Part shown: positions 52,189 to 61,544 of the stretch, piece after piece
How positions within the stretch are numbered: position 1 is the first letter of the stretch
Layout: each line of letters begins with the position of its first letter
NCBI RefSeq assembly: GCF_013927005.1
Contig: NZ_CP055930.1
Span: 5,146,001 to 5,210,000 of the forward strand
Length of the DNA: 64,000 nt
Origin: Enterobacter sp. RHBSTW-00175
Lineage (GTDB): Bacteria; Pseudomonadota; Gammaproteobacteria; Enterobacterales; Enterobacteriaceae
Direction of reading: 5' to 3'
Translations under genes and position numbers: made by a program
Notes under the pieces: generated by a model
The model's database searches: none
Told to the model about the DNA's origin: nothing
Seen by the model: only the letters and a program-made list of their open reading frames with translations

Positions 52189-53700
52189 ATGCGTTACCAT
52201 AATAGACTTATTATTTGCATAGTACTTTTTTTTATTCTCTGTGCAGTCGGTTCGGGTTTTCTTTTTTATCAATTTTTGATAAATCAAAAAAAACATACCC
52301 TGGGCCATCTCCAGACTATCGTTGCTGAACTGGACAGCATTATTAGCAATGCCAAAATAGCCGGTGATCGTGCGACAGGCCTACTCAATGGTCAATGCAG
52401 TAAAAAAGTTCAGACTGAAATACGTAAGCTGGTTGCTACGATACCGGATGTAACAACCATTAATTTACTGCACGGGAAACACCTTTATTGTTCTTCAATT
52501 TTTGGCGGTGTGAAATTCGCATCCGATGCACATTCGCCCCCGGCTAAATCACTCTTTTTGATGAGCGACAACTCCGTCAAGCCTTCTAAATCACTGTTGG
52601 TCTACCACGCGCTCCGTGGAGAAAGCAGTGTCATGGTAGGCCTGGATAATTATTATGTCCAAAATGAACTTAAAAAATATCGCGAAAGTTACTCTTATAT
52701 CATGACGGTGAATGGTGTTTCACTGGATGCTAATGGAAATATTTTCACAAATCTGTTACCAGAAGATCAGATCACATATTCTTCCACACAATTTAAATAT
52801 AGTGTCAGTGCGCTACCATTAGCACCACTTGATTTTGTCACTTTCTGGCAGAATGAGCATGACAGACTCTTAATAACCTTTTTAATTCCTGGGGTATTCT
52901 CTGTGTTATTTTTCAAATACCTTATCCATCGTCAATCTATGTTTTTTATGTTACGAGAGGCGATCGATAATAACCAGCTAAAGCCTTTCATCCAACCGAT
53001 TGTAGAGGCTCGCAGCGGCAATATTGTTGCAGGTGAGATTTTGATGAGGTGGCAGCACCCTAAATGGGGTAATATTTCGCCGGATCGGTTTATTCCTCTG
53101 GCTGAAAAAAATGGGCTGATAAGCCGCATCACCGAATTAGGCATCCAATCGGTAATTCGAAGCTTTGAGTCGCTGGATTTGAAATCGCTTCCATTAACGA
53201 CGTTATTTTTCAACGTCTCGGCTGCGGATTTTACAGACCATGGCCTGTTAAACGCATGTCATTCGTTCAGGGATAAAACGGTGGATACGGCATTACGTAT
53301 TGGGCTAGAGATTACCGAAAGAGTCGCCATTGAAGATTCCGAGTTCGTCAGAGAAATTTGTCAGCAACTTGATATGCTGGGGGTGACTCTGTCGGCAGAT
53401 GATTTTGGTACAGGCCACTGCAACTATAAGCTGTTGATGCAGCTTCGCCCACGCTACATCAAGATTGATAAACATTTTACCCAAGAAATTGAAACAGACG
53501 AGGGCAAAGAGGCCATCGTCCGCAATATCATCGCTATTGCAAAAGACAGGGGCTGCCTGACCATTGCAGAAGGAGTGGAAAGCGCCTCGCAGCGAGAGAA
53601 ACTGGTCGCAATGGGGGTCAGTTTTTTACAGGGTTACTTCTTTTCCAGACCCATTGAGGCCGCAGTTTTCTTTGACAAGTTGCAGCACTCAACCCTGTGA
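52189..53700 (+). CDS. CSS-EAL cyclic-di-GMP phosphodiesterase
   Basis: Inner-membrane enzyme of 503 residues that hydrolyses cyclic-di-GMP. A first membrane helix (about 8-28) is followed by a periplasmic CSS domain, with the motif in LYCSSIFGG near residue 104. A second helix lies near 228-245, then a cytoplasmic EAL domain (about 255-495). The signature reads GEILMRW, and the other catalytic and metal residues are present (FFNVSAADF, LEITERV, ADDFGTGH, IKIDKHF, IAEGVES, QGYFFSRP), so it should be active. It lies 195 bases after the fimbrial operon, hinting at control of attachment. Confidence 0.93.
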   Translation: MRYHNRLIICIVLFFILCAVGSGFLFYQFLINQKKHTLGHLQTIVAELDSIISNAKIAGDRATGLLNGQCSKKVQTEIRKLVATIPDVTTINLLHGKHLYCSSIFGGVKFASDAHSPPAKSLFLMSDNSVKPSKSLLVYHALRGESSVMVGLDNYYVQNELKKYRESYSYIMTVNGVSLDANGNIFTNLLPEDQITYSSTQFKYSVSALPLAPLDFVTFWQNEHDRLLITFLIPGVFSVLFFKYLIHRQSMFFMLREAIDNNQLKPFIQPIVEARSGNIVAGEILMRWQHPKWGNISPDRFIPLAEKNGLISRITELGIQSVIRSFESLDLKSLPLTTLFFNVSAADFTDHGLLNACHSFRDKTVDTALRIGLEITERVAIEDSEFVREICQQLDMLGVTLSADDFGTGHCNYKLLMQLRPRYIKIDKHFTQEIETDEGKEAIVRNIIAIAKDRGCLTIAEGVESASQREKLVAMGVSFLQGYFFSRPIEAAVFFDKLQHSTL

Positions 53701-54401
53701 AAAGAAGGAATGACCAGCGTGACGATACTTAAATCCCGCAGTCACAGGTCATTTCGCTGCCACAGTTCGCTGGCGATCACATCATTACCAAACCGGGCAA
53801 GTGCGAGTGAAACCGACTGAAAATACGGCTTTCCATTGCAGAATGGGAAATACCATTATTAATAAGCACGGTCTGGTGAACTTTTATTATGTCAGACTGT
53901 AAGATTTCAGCGCCGACATTGAAATATAATTAACATATTCCCCTGCACATAATAATTCCTGCAGAGAAATCGCCATCGCTCTCTTTTCGGGCTTTCGGAA
54001 CAGCGCCATTTTGTCACCCCCTGACTTTATCGCTTAACGCTGATTTTATTCATATTTCACCCCGGCTGTAGAAAGGGATTTTGCGCGCTGAATACGACTC
54101 TGAAATCCGCTGTAAAGTGCAAATAGGTTAAATTTAATAAGTGATAGATAACATTTATTATGAAGATGATAAATTCCTGTTATAATTTCTTTAAATCAAA
54201 GGCATTGATTTTGTTAACCGCTGCAAACGGTGTGTTTTAAATGAAATTTATCATCGGTTATGTAATGAGTTACACAACGATTATTCATTGCTTCTGTTTA
54301 TTACCCCAATCCACTGCCTTAGTGGCCCTCTTAATTAACCACAATTTATTTATGGTTAATCTGGCCGCGCTTTGTCATGACCAGAATAGTCAGGAGTTCG
54401 C
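53701..54401. other. Long intergenic region before the YdeP-family gene
   Basis: About 700 bases with no gene I can support. The first 150 bases are mixed in composition and might include a decayed coding fragment on the minus strand. The rest is AT-rich. The last 200 bases probably hold the promoter and regulator sites of the oxidoreductase gene, whose ATG follows a CAGGAG ribosome-binding site. Confidence 0.5.
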
Positions 54402-56690
54402 ATGAATAAGAAAAGACGTTCAGTTCCCGGGATCAGACATTATGACGGGCCTGCCGGTGGCTGGGGTGCCTTAAAAGCAACAGCAATAGCCATACGCACG
54501 CAGATGGATGCGCTGGACGCTCCCGTCACGTTGCTGCGCACCAACCAGCCCGATGGATTTGACTGCCCGGGCTGCGCATGGCCGGATAAAGAGCACAAAT
54601 CCACGTTCCAGTTCTGTGAAAACGGCGCAAAAGCCGTGACGTGGGAAGCCACCAGTAAGCGCGTCACCCCGGAATTCCTGGCGAAAAACACCGTCACCTC
54701 CCTGCTGGCAAAATCCGATTACGAACTTGAAGGCTATGGTCGTCTGACCCGCCCGCTGCGTTACGACCGGGCAAGCGACACGTTCCGCCCTGTTGAGTGG
54801 GAAGACGCCTTCGAGCGGATCGGCGAAGTCCTGCGCGGGCTTGAACCAGACCAGGTTGAGTTTTATACCTCTGGCAGAGCATCTAACGAAGCGGCTTATC
54901 TGTTCCAGCTGTTTGCCCGTGAATACGGTACGAACAACTTTCCTGATTGTTCCAACATGTGCCATGAAGCCACCAGCGTCGGCTTACCGCGCTCAATCGG
55001 TATCGGGAAAGGCACCGTTTCACTGGATGATTTCGACAAAACAGAACTGGTTATCTCCATTGGTCACAACCCGGGCACAAACCACCCGCGCATGATGGGT
55101 ACGCTTCACGAACTGGCGCGCCGCAATGTGCCGATTATCGTCTTTAACCCGCTGCGTGAAAGAGCCCTTGAACGTTTCGCCGACCCACAAAGCGTCATTG
55201 AAATGGCCACCTACAGCTCCACCGATATCGCATCGACTTATTTCCAGGTGAAAGCAGGTGGCGATGCCGCGGCATTAAAAGGGATCGCCAAACATCTTCT
55301 GCACATGGAACAGGAACGCGGTGGCGTGCTGGATAGTGAATTTATTGCCGAACACACCCAGGGGTTTTCTGCTTTTGCTGACGATATCGCGCAAACCTCC
55401 TGGGAGGCCATTGAGCGCGAGTCCGGGTTAACACCGGACGCGTTGAAAAGTGTGGCTGAAGCCTATGCGAAATCGAACGCCACCATTATCACCTACGGTA
55501 TGGGGATCACCCAGCACAACAAAGGTACGGCGAACGTGCGGCTGATTGCCGATGTGCTGTTAATGCGCGGTAATATTGGCAAACCCGGCGCGGGGATCTG
55601 TCCGCTTCGTGGCCACTCTAACGTGCAGGGCAACCGCACAGTGGGGATCACCGAGAAACCTACGGCAGCGTTTATTGAACGCCTTAAGGACGTTTTCGGC
55701 TTCGACGCGCCAGCCAAACATGGCCACGATGCCGTGCAGGCCACGCAGGCGATGATCGACGGCCATGCAAAAGCCCTTATCTGCCTCGGCGGTAACTTTG
55801 CGGTTGCGATGCCCGATCACGAGAATGGATTCCCGGCGATGCATACTCTGGATTTGAGTGTGCACGTGGGCACCAAACTGAACCGTACTCACCTGCTGGT
55901 AGGCAAAGAAACCTATATCCTGCCGTGTCTTGGCCGTACCGAGCTGGATATGCAGCAGACGGGGCGTCAGTCCATTACCGTAGAAGATTCCATGTCGATG
56001 GTTCATGCCTCCTCCGGTAAGCTGAAACCCGCCTCCCCGCTGATTCGCTCTGAACCGGCAATCGTTGCGGGTATGGCCCGCGCAACGCTGAAACAGACCA
56101 AAGTAAACTGGATGGAACTGGTGGCGGACTACGATCTGATCCGTGAGTTAATCGAGCAAACCATCCCCGGTTTTGACAACTATAACGACCGCATTCGTGT
56201 GCCGGGCGGCTTCCGGATGCCGCTGCCGCCAATCCAGCGCATCTGGCCTACCGCTACCGGTAAAGCAATGTTCTCGGTGTTCGATGGCGTGGATGAGAAT
56301 GCCAAAGGCGAAGGCGACAACGTTCTGCGCCTGATTACGCTTCGCAGCCACGACCAGTACAACACCACTATCTATGCGCTGGACGATCGCTATCGCGGCG
56401 TCTTTGGCCGCCGGGATATTCTGTTTATGAATGAAGGCGATATGGATAGTCTGGGTCTGGAGCACGGCGATCGCGTGGATATCGAAACCGCGCTGGCGGG
56501 GAGTGTTCAGCGCCTGGAAGATATTACCGTAGTAGCCTACAGCATTGCTTCGGGTTCCGTTGGCGCATACTACCCGGAAGCTAACGTGCTGGTCCCGCTT
56601 AACTATCTCGATAAAGACAGTGGTACTCCGTCCTATAAGTCCGTGCCTGTTCGCGTGACCCTGCGTTCAAAAGAAATCCGGATGCTCTGA
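54402..56690 (+). CDS. FdhF/YdeP-family molybdopterin oxidoreductase
   Basis: A 762-residue cytoplasmic molybdopterin enzyme, about the length of E. coli YdeP (759). It starts with GPAGGWGALKA and the family motif FDCPGCAWPD. Conserved blocks include EFYTSGRASNEAAYLFQLFA, NFPDCSNMCHE, GHNPGTNHPRMM and ICPLRGHSNVQGNRT. The C-terminal MopB domain has SHDQYNTTIY. YdeP contributes to acid resistance in E. coli and is under EvgA control there. The substrate is not known. A 15-base palindrome follows the stop, then a LysR gene. Confidence 0.92.
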   Translation: MNKKRRSVPGIRHYDGPAGGWGALKATAIAIRTQMDALDAPVTLLRTNQPDGFDCPGCAWPDKEHKSTFQFCENGAKAVTWEATSKRVTPEFLAKNTVTSLLAKSDYELEGYGRLTRPLRYDRASDTFRPVEWEDAFERIGEVLRGLEPDQVEFYTSGRASNEAAYLFQLFAREYGTNNFPDCSNMCHEATSVGLPRSIGIGKGTVSLDDFDKTELVISIGHNPGTNHPRMMGTLHELARRNVPIIVFNPLRERALERFADPQSVIEMATYSSTDIASTYFQVKAGGDAAALKGIAKHLLHMEQERGGVLDSEFIAEHTQGFSAFADDIAQTSWEAIERESGLTPDALKSVAEAYAKSNATIITYGMGITQHNKGTANVRLIADVLLMRGNIGKPGAGICPLRGHSNVQGNRTVGITEKPTAAFIERLKDVFGFDAPAKHGHDAVQATQAMIDGHAKALICLGGNFAVAMPDHENGFPAMHTLDLSVHVGTKLNRTHLLVGKETYILPCLGRTELDMQQTGRQSITVEDSMSMVHASSGKLKPASPLIRSEPAIVAGMARATLKQTKVNWMELVADYDLIRELIEQTIPGFDNYNDRIRVPGGFRMPLPPIQRIWPTATGKAMFSVFDGVDENAKGEGDNVLRLITLRSHDQYNTTIYALDDRYRGVFGRRDILFMNEGDMDSLGLEHGDRVDIETALAGSVQRLEDITVVAYSIASGSVGAYYPEANVLVPLNYLDKDSGTPSYKSVPVRVTLRSKEIRML

Positions 56691-56694
56691 TCTC

Positions 56695-56736
56695 AATCCC
56701 CCTTATTCAACGCTCCGGTAATGAATAAGGGGGATT
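56695..56736 (+). terminator. Hairpin after the YdeP-family gene
   Basis: AATCCCCCTTATTCA and TGAATAAGGGGGATT form a perfect 15-base stem 4 bases after the stop, with TTTCTC trailing. Confidence 0.82.
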
Positions 56737-56795
56737 TCTCAATTCCTTCCGCATTTATGTAATACTCGTAGCACCTGCCCGATCAGAGAAAAATA

Positions 56796-57698
56796 ATGGA
56801 CATAAAACAATTAAAATATTTGATCGCCCTGGATCAAACCCGTCACTTTGGTAAGGCGGCATCGCAATGCAATATCACTCAGCCGACGCTTTCCATGCGT
56901 ATTCGCAGCCTGGAAGAGGAACTGGGTCTGGTATTGATCGTCCGTGGGCAACGTTTTGAGGGCTTTACGCCTGAGGGAGAACGGATCCTGGCCTGGGCGC
57001 GCGCCCTGCTTGCCGCACACGATGGGCTTCAGGCGGAGGCCGCCCTGTGCAAAGGGCAAGTGGTGGGTGAACTGCGTCTTGGCATGGTTCCGCTGGCAAG
57101 CGTTGACCCGATGATCTTTATTCGCCTGCTGACGCAAAAATACCCTGAACTGAAATTTAGCCTGTATTCCATGTCGTCAGAACAAATCGCCGAAGGAGTA
57201 AACAGTAATCAGCTGGAATTGGGGATTTGCTATCTGAATAATATTAACACCAGCGTCTTTAATGTTATTCAGCTGCCGAAAACCAAAATGGGCTTATTGC
57301 ACGACTCCCGCCATTTCCAGATGGATAAAACAACGCTCAGCTGGCAGGACCTGGTGAATTTCCCGCTGGGTTTCCTGAGCAAAGGGATGCACTATCGCGA
57401 CCATATGGACGTCAGTTTTAAGTCCGCCGGGATCACCCCGGACTATGTGTTTGAGAGCGACTCAACGTTTCAGATAATCCAGGCAGTAGAAAGTGGCATC
57501 TGCTGTGCCGTCATGCCGCTGAATAACGGGCTTGAGAACTTAAACAGCCACTTTTTGATTACCCCGATAACCGACTCGAATATCGACGCCCCTATTGGCC
57601 TGATTATGCGTAAGCAGGAGCCGGTGTCATCCCTGGCGCTGCGCTGCTTTGCCGACGCTCAGGAGATTTATACGGAGGGAAATGAGAGTTACGAATAG
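56796..57698 (+). CDS. LysR-family transcriptional regulator
   Basis: A 300-residue regulator. The N-terminal winged helix-turn-helix (about 1-60) shows FGKAASQCNITQPTLSMRIR and LEEELGLVLIVRG. The C-terminal substrate-binding-like domain (about 90-290) has VVGELRLGMVPLASVDP. It may control the preceding oxidoreductase or the next genes, but it is read in the same direction as the former, so a classic divergent target is not seen. The effector is unknown. Confidence 0.92.
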   Translation: MDIKQLKYLIALDQTRHFGKAASQCNITQPTLSMRIRSLEEELGLVLIVRGQRFEGFTPEGERILAWARALLAAHDGLQAEAALCKGQVVGELRLGMVPLASVDPMIFIRLLTQKYPELKFSLYSMSSEQIAEGVNSNQLELGICYLNNINTSVFNVIQLPKTKMGLLHDSRHFQMDKTTLSWQDLVNFPLGFLSKGMHYRDHMDVSFKSAGITPDYVFESDSTFQIIQAVESGICCAVMPLNNGLENLNSHFLITPITDSNIDAPIGLIMRKQEPVSSLALRCFADAQEIYTEGNESYE

Positions 57699-57715
57699 CG
57701 GAGTGCGGGCGAGCA

Positions 57716-58030
57716 TTACGGTCCCGGTGCGTTAATATCCACCAGCAACAGCGTGCCGACACTCCCCGCAGGGACATGGTGCGTTACGCCACGCGGCACA
57801 ACGATATACTCTCCGGCAGCCAGGGTGAACACGTTTTCCGCCACCACCAGAGGCAATTCACCCTCCAGTACCAGCAGCCACTCATCGAAATCGTCATGCA
57901 CTTCCGGGGGGATCCCCTCTCCGCCCATCCTGATAACTTTAATGCTGGCATCGCCAACCTGCCCCAGAATGCGCGACTGCCAGAACTGCGGCAGCCCTTC
58001 TACCACACTAAAAATTGAACTCTTTTTCAT
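57716..58030 (-). CDS. Small cupin-domain protein
   Basis: A 104-residue single-domain cupin. The beta-barrel motifs are HDDFDEWLLVLEGELPLVV and YIVVPRGVTHHVPAG. The metal-binding positions look partly kept, with a histidine at the start of motif 1 and HH in motif 2. The function is unknown, and small cupins range from enzymes to sugar-binding regulators. It is convergent with the LysR gene (17 bases apart) and divergent from azlC. Confidence 0.85.
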   Translation of the reverse strand: MKKSSIFSVVEGLPQFWQSRILGQVGDASIKVIRMGGEGIPPEVHDDFDEWLLVLEGELPLVVAENVFTLAAGEYIVVPRGVTHHVPAGSVGTLLLVDINAPGP

Positions 58031-58150
58031 CGGAACACTTCGGCCAGGACATGATAAGTTAGTTGTACCTCACCGTTTGATGTTCACAAATATCAATAGA
58101 TCAAATGATTATCACGATTCTGACTTAATGCACTGGTACAGGAAATACTG

Positions 58151-58891
58151 ATGTTGATGAAAACAAAGGCCTCACACAAAGATGAGGCAGGCGCGGAGTT
58201 TCGCGCAGGGATCACCGCCTGCCTGCCCACGATCCCTGGCTACTGGAGTATTGGTTTCGCCGCTGGCGCTATCGGCACCCTTTCCGGGTTTACCACTCTG
58301 CAAACCGCACTGCTGGCAAGCGTGCTATATACCGGCTCGGCACAATTTCTGTTCTATTCACTGTGGGCTGCAGGAGCAGAAGTGGCCTCGGTGGTGTTCA
58401 GCGTCTTTCTGGTGAATTTGCGTTATCTGCTGATGAGCTCCGCAATGAGCGTTTTCTTTCGCGAACACAGCACCCTGCAAAAACTGATCAGTGGCCTGTT
58501 ACTGACCGATGAAACATTCGGCGTTGCCGTGCAGCGCGGCAGCCAGCACAGCACCGTTCCGTTTGCCTGGATGCTTGGGCTTAATGTCGCCGCCTGGCTT
58601 AACTGGATCCTCGCCTGCGTGGTCGGCGCCTGGCTGGCCTCTGCCCTTCCGCCATCGCTGATGGAAGGCCTGAGCTTTAGTCTGGTATCGATGTTTATTG
58701 GACTGGTGCTGATGCTGTGGTTTGCCAGCCACCGAAAAGCGCTGGAGACATTCAGCATCGCCGCCGCCGTGGTGATTACGCTGCTGACCGCCCGCCAGAT
58801 GGATATCAGCCTGGTGGTGATTATCGCGGCATCAGTTTCGGCCACGCTTGCCACCCTGGGATTGCGCCTCTTCAGCAAGGGAGGGAAATAA
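58151..58891 (+). CDS. AzlC-family branched-chain amino acid exporter, large subunit
   Basis: Inner-membrane protein of 246 residues with about seven to eight helices. The AzlC signature is in GYWSIGFAAGAIGTLSG, YTGSAQF and VFLVNLRYLLMSSAM, then LLTDETFGVA. Together with the next gene it forms an AzlCD/YgaZH-type exporter for branched-chain amino acids. An in-frame ATG two codons later is an equally possible start. Confidence 0.9.
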   Translation: MLMKTKASHKDEAGAEFRAGITACLPTIPGYWSIGFAAGAIGTLSGFTTLQTALLASVLYTGSAQFLFYSLWAAGAEVASVVFSVFLVNLRYLLMSSAMSVFFREHSTLQKLISGLLLTDETFGVAVQRGSQHSTVPFAWMLGLNVAAWLNWILACVVGAWLASALPPSLMEGLSFSLVSMFIGLVLMLWFASHRKALETFSIAAAVVITLLTARQMDISLVVIIAASVSATLATLGLRLFSKGGK

Positions 58892-58892
58892 G

Positions 58893-59213
58893 ATGGAACG
58901 AAATATCCTGCTGGCGATTTTTATCTCTGCGCTGGTTACCGCACTGATGCGCACCGTGCCTATTCTGCTGCTTTCCCGTTTTCGTCTTGCTCCGGCGTTG
59001 CAGCAGTGGCTGAGCTTTATTCCAGCCGCCATTATGGCCGCCATTATCACCGCCGAGCTGCTGGGTAAACCGGCGCTGACACCGTCCGGGGTCAGCATTT
59101 CGCTGCTGGCGGCGACGGTTGCTGCATTAGCCGGGATAGTGACGCGCAGCCTTTTCGCGACGGTGCTTGCGGGAATGGTGGCGTTTTCAGGTCTGAGCTA
59201 TTTTTTGATGTGA
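58893..59213 (+). CDS. AzlD-family exporter, small subunit
   Basis: A 106-residue membrane protein with three to four helices and the AzlD pattern ALVTALMRTVPILLLSRFRL and FIPAAIMAAIITAELL. It starts 1 base after the azlC stop, with GGGAGG upstream, so it is coupled to azlC. It partners AzlC in export of branched-chain amino acids; specificity is inferred from the family only. Confidence 0.9.
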   Translation: MERNILLAIFISALVTALMRTVPILLLSRFRLAPALQQWLSFIPAAIMAAIITAELLGKPALTPSGVSISLLAATVAALAGIVTRSLFATVLAGMVAFSGLSYFLM

Positions 59214-59299
59214 TGCTCCCCCCTCTCCGAGAGGGTTCCCCAGTAATTTTTGTCTTTATTCAGCGATGATATTACGCCATTGAAATAAAAGGATTACAG

Positions 59300-59660
59300 C
59301 GATGCCATGGTCCGGCTGAAAATCGCCGAAGCGTTTACGGAAGGCCGGGGCGACGCGCATGGATGCGCGCCGAGGGCGGCTTTACAGGGACGTTTCATCC
59401 GCCCGTCCCCGATTAGCCTGGAGCAAACGCTGAGGACAAAATTGCCGGGAGCAATTTTGGACAGCGCTCGCGCTGGCCCCGAAGGGGTGAGCCCCAGGGA
59501 TGGGGCGAACAATTCGCGAAGCGACGATTTTCTTGCCGGGAGCCCGGGTCGCCAGGGTGGTGGCGGTGAGCCACCCTGGCACGTTCACGGGTATTGTGGT
59601 GACAGAGTAGCAAGGAACATAAAGTGAACGGAATGACCACCACAGCCGTATGTTCCCCCT
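59300..59660. repeat. GC-rich hairpin-laden intergenic repeat candidate
   Basis: The 620-base gap after azlD holds a GC-rich block packed with inverted repeats. Examples are AAAATTGC-CGGGA-GCAATTTT (59438-59458), GCCCC...GGGGC (59491-59506) and GCCAGGGTGG...CCACCCTGGC (59551-59580). An open frame through it (59307-59627) has unlikely protein composition. I recall similar sequence as a multi-copy intergenic element in enterobacterial genomes, but only one copy is in this window. The flanks, near 59220 and 59660-59700, are C-rich (CCCCTCTCC and CCCCTCCCCCC). Confidence 0.55.
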
Positions 59661-59833
59661 CCCCCCAACCCACTCCCCAAAAAGGAGAGAGGGTTATTAC
59701 TGCCCGCTATCCCCCTTTAACAAAATCCAAATACCTGCAATACAAATACAAATATCATATTTGCGCCCTGTTCATCGCCTCTGTAATTTGTGTTTGATAT
59801 AAACGCAATAATTTCAGGGCGCTATTGTTTCAT

Positions 59834-60922
59834 ATGATCAGACTCGAAAACATAAACAAAACGTACCCTGGTAGTACGCACGCCGCGATCGGCAAATTAA
59901 ATATCGTTATCAATGAAGGTGAATTCTGCACATTCGTTGGCCCCAGCGGCTGCGGGAAAACCACCCTGTTACGTATGATTAATCAACTGGATATCCCGGA
60001 TGCCGGTTCGGTTTATGTTCAGGGTATTAAAATAGCCGATGCCGATATTATTCAGGTGCGACGTAAAATCGGTTTTGTGATGCAAAGTGCAGCCTTATTC
60101 CCTCACCGGACTGTTGCCCAGAATATCGCAACCGTTCCGCGTTTACTTGGCTGGAATAAAAAACATATTCAGGCGCGTATTGATGAGCTGGTGGAGGTCA
60201 TGTCCCTCGACCCGAGCCTGCTTGCGCGCTACCCTCACCAGCTTTCAGGCGGGCAGCAAGGGCGGGTGGCGATTGCCCGTGCGTTGGCGGCCGATCCCCC
60301 TATTCTGTTAATGGATGAGCCCTTTGCGGCTATCGACCCGGTCGTGCGGGAAAAGCTCCAGGATGAGCTGTTGCAGCTCCAGCAGCGCCTGCACAAAACT
60401 ATCGTGCTCGTCACCCACGACATCAACGAAGCCATTCGTCTCGGCGATAAAATCGCCATCTTTCAGGAAGGTGGCGTCCTGGCTCAGTTTGATACGCCCG
60501 ACCATATCCTCGCCCAGCCCGCCAGTGAGTTCGTGGCGCGATTCATCGGGCCTGAGCCCAACTTAAAACGCCTCGCCAGGCTTCAGGTTGGGCAGCTTCC
60601 GCGTCACGATGTTCCCCTGGTGGACGAGGCGCTGACCCCGATATCCAGCCAGCATCCGGCGGTTGCCAGCCCGCTGCGGCTGGTACTCGATAAACAGCAG
60701 CGTCCGTTGTACTGGCTCGATCCTGAGCGGCGTACCACCCTGCCCGTTTCACTCACCCTGAAGGCACTTCACACTCTGCGTTTCGCCTACAGCGCGCTTC
60801 TGGATGCCCCGGGGGGCGTGCTGGTGCACGTCAACGGCGACGGTCAGTATCAGGGCAGTATTTCCCACGGGCTGCTCCAGCGCGTGCTGGACGGGCATGT
60901 GGATGTGCGCCGCTATGATTGA
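59834..60922 (+). CDS. ABC transporter ATPase, osmoprotectant (OpuC/OsmV) type
   Basis: ATP-binding subunit of 362 residues for a quaternary-amine importer. Walker A is GPSGCGKTT, the signature is LSGGQQGRVAIARAL and Walker B is ILLMDEPFAAIDP with DPVVREKLQDEL, typical of the OpuA/ProV class. The last 110 residues resemble a worn CBS-like regulatory region. The start MIRLENINKTYPGS at 59834 is usual; a TTG at 59825 lies nearer a CAGGGC ribosome-binding site and is an alternative. It is the first gene of a four-gene operon. Confidence 0.9.
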   Translation: MIRLENINKTYPGSTHAAIGKLNIVINEGEFCTFVGPSGCGKTTLLRMINQLDIPDAGSVYVQGIKIADADIIQVRRKIGFVMQSAALFPHRTVAQNIATVPRLLGWNKKHIQARIDELVEVMSLDPSLLARYPHQLSGGQQGRVAIARALAADPPILLMDEPFAAIDPVVREKLQDELLQLQQRLHKTIVLVTHDINEAIRLGDKIAIFQEGGVLAQFDTPDHILAQPASEFVARFIGPEPNLKRLARLQVGQLPRHDVPLVDEALTPISSQHPAVASPLRLVLDKQQRPLYWLDPERRTTLPVSLTLKALHTLRFAYSALLDAPGGVLVHVNGDGQYQGSISHGLLQRVLDGHVDVRRYD

Positions 60923-61544
60923 CTGGCAATGGATTGTGGATAATCAGGGCCCGATTGCCGCCCTACTCTGGCAGCACACACTGCTGGTGGCGATATCGCT
61001 TTTTTTCGGCACGGCGCTCACAGGGGTGTTGATTGGCCTGACCCTGCGCTGGCCCGCATCGGCTCCGGCACTGCTTGGTCTGTGCGGGGTGCTGTTTACC
61101 ATTCCTTCACTGGCGCTGTTTATTCTGTTGATCCCGTTTACCGGCCTGTCGCTCACCACGTCAGTGATCGGCTTAACGCTCTATTCGCTGCTGATCCTGC
61201 TGCGTAACGTGGTTGTCGGGATCGAAAAACTGCCGTTCGACGTGCTGGAATCCGCCCGTGCGCTGGGTTACACCCGCTGGCACCGTTTTGTTGATGTTGA
61301 ACTGCACCTGATTATTCCGTCTTTGTTTGCCGGGCTGCGTATTGCCTCGGTCACGCTGGTGGGGCTAGTCACGGTCACGGCGCTGATAGGTCAGGGCGGG
61401 CTTGGGCAACTGCTTCTGTCAGGCTTTAACCAGGATTTCCTGACGCCGATTGTGGTCAGCGTGGTGCTTAGCCTGGTGCTGTCGTTTCTTTTTGACTCTC
61501 TGATAGCGCGCGTGGGCTATTGGATTACTCCGTGGGCACGCTAA
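60915..61544 (+). CDS. ABC permease 1, osmoprotectant type
   Basis: Inner-membrane permease of 209 residues with about five to six helices and the BPD_transp_1 EAA-type loop (VLESARALGYTRWHRFVDVE). FTIPSLALFILLIPF and ALIGQGGLGQLLLSG are typical of the OpuCB/YehW group. The ATG at 60915 lies inside the last codons of the ATPase gene (8-base overlap), so translation is coupled. It overlaps the next permease by one base. Confidence 0.9.
   Translation: MIDWQWIVDNQGPIAALLWQHTLLVAISLFFGTALTGVLIGLTLRWPASAPALLGLCGVLFTIPSLALFILLIPFTGLSLTTSVIGLTLYSLLILLRNVVVGIEKLPFDVLESARALGYTRWHRFVDVELHLIIPSLFAGLRIASVTLVGLVTVTALIGQGGLGQLLLSGFNQDFLTPIVVSVVLSLVLSFLFDSLIARVGYWITPWAR

Noticed and set aside
52189..53700. 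Possible inactive EAL domain because the motif reads EIL rather than EAL
   Set aside because: The middle residue varies in active enzymes, and all other catalytic and metal-binding residues are present.
53743..53860. Protein-like open stretch on the minus strand after the EAL gene
   Set aside because: It has no start codon, stops lie close on both sides, the frame may be broken and I do not recognise the product. It is noted only as possible decay within the intergenic region.
59307..59627. 106-codon ORF in the GC-rich intergenic block
   Set aside because: It is full of inverted repeats, with an odd Gly/Arg/Pro-rich composition, no good ribosome-binding site and no known fold. It is better explained as a non-coding repeat.
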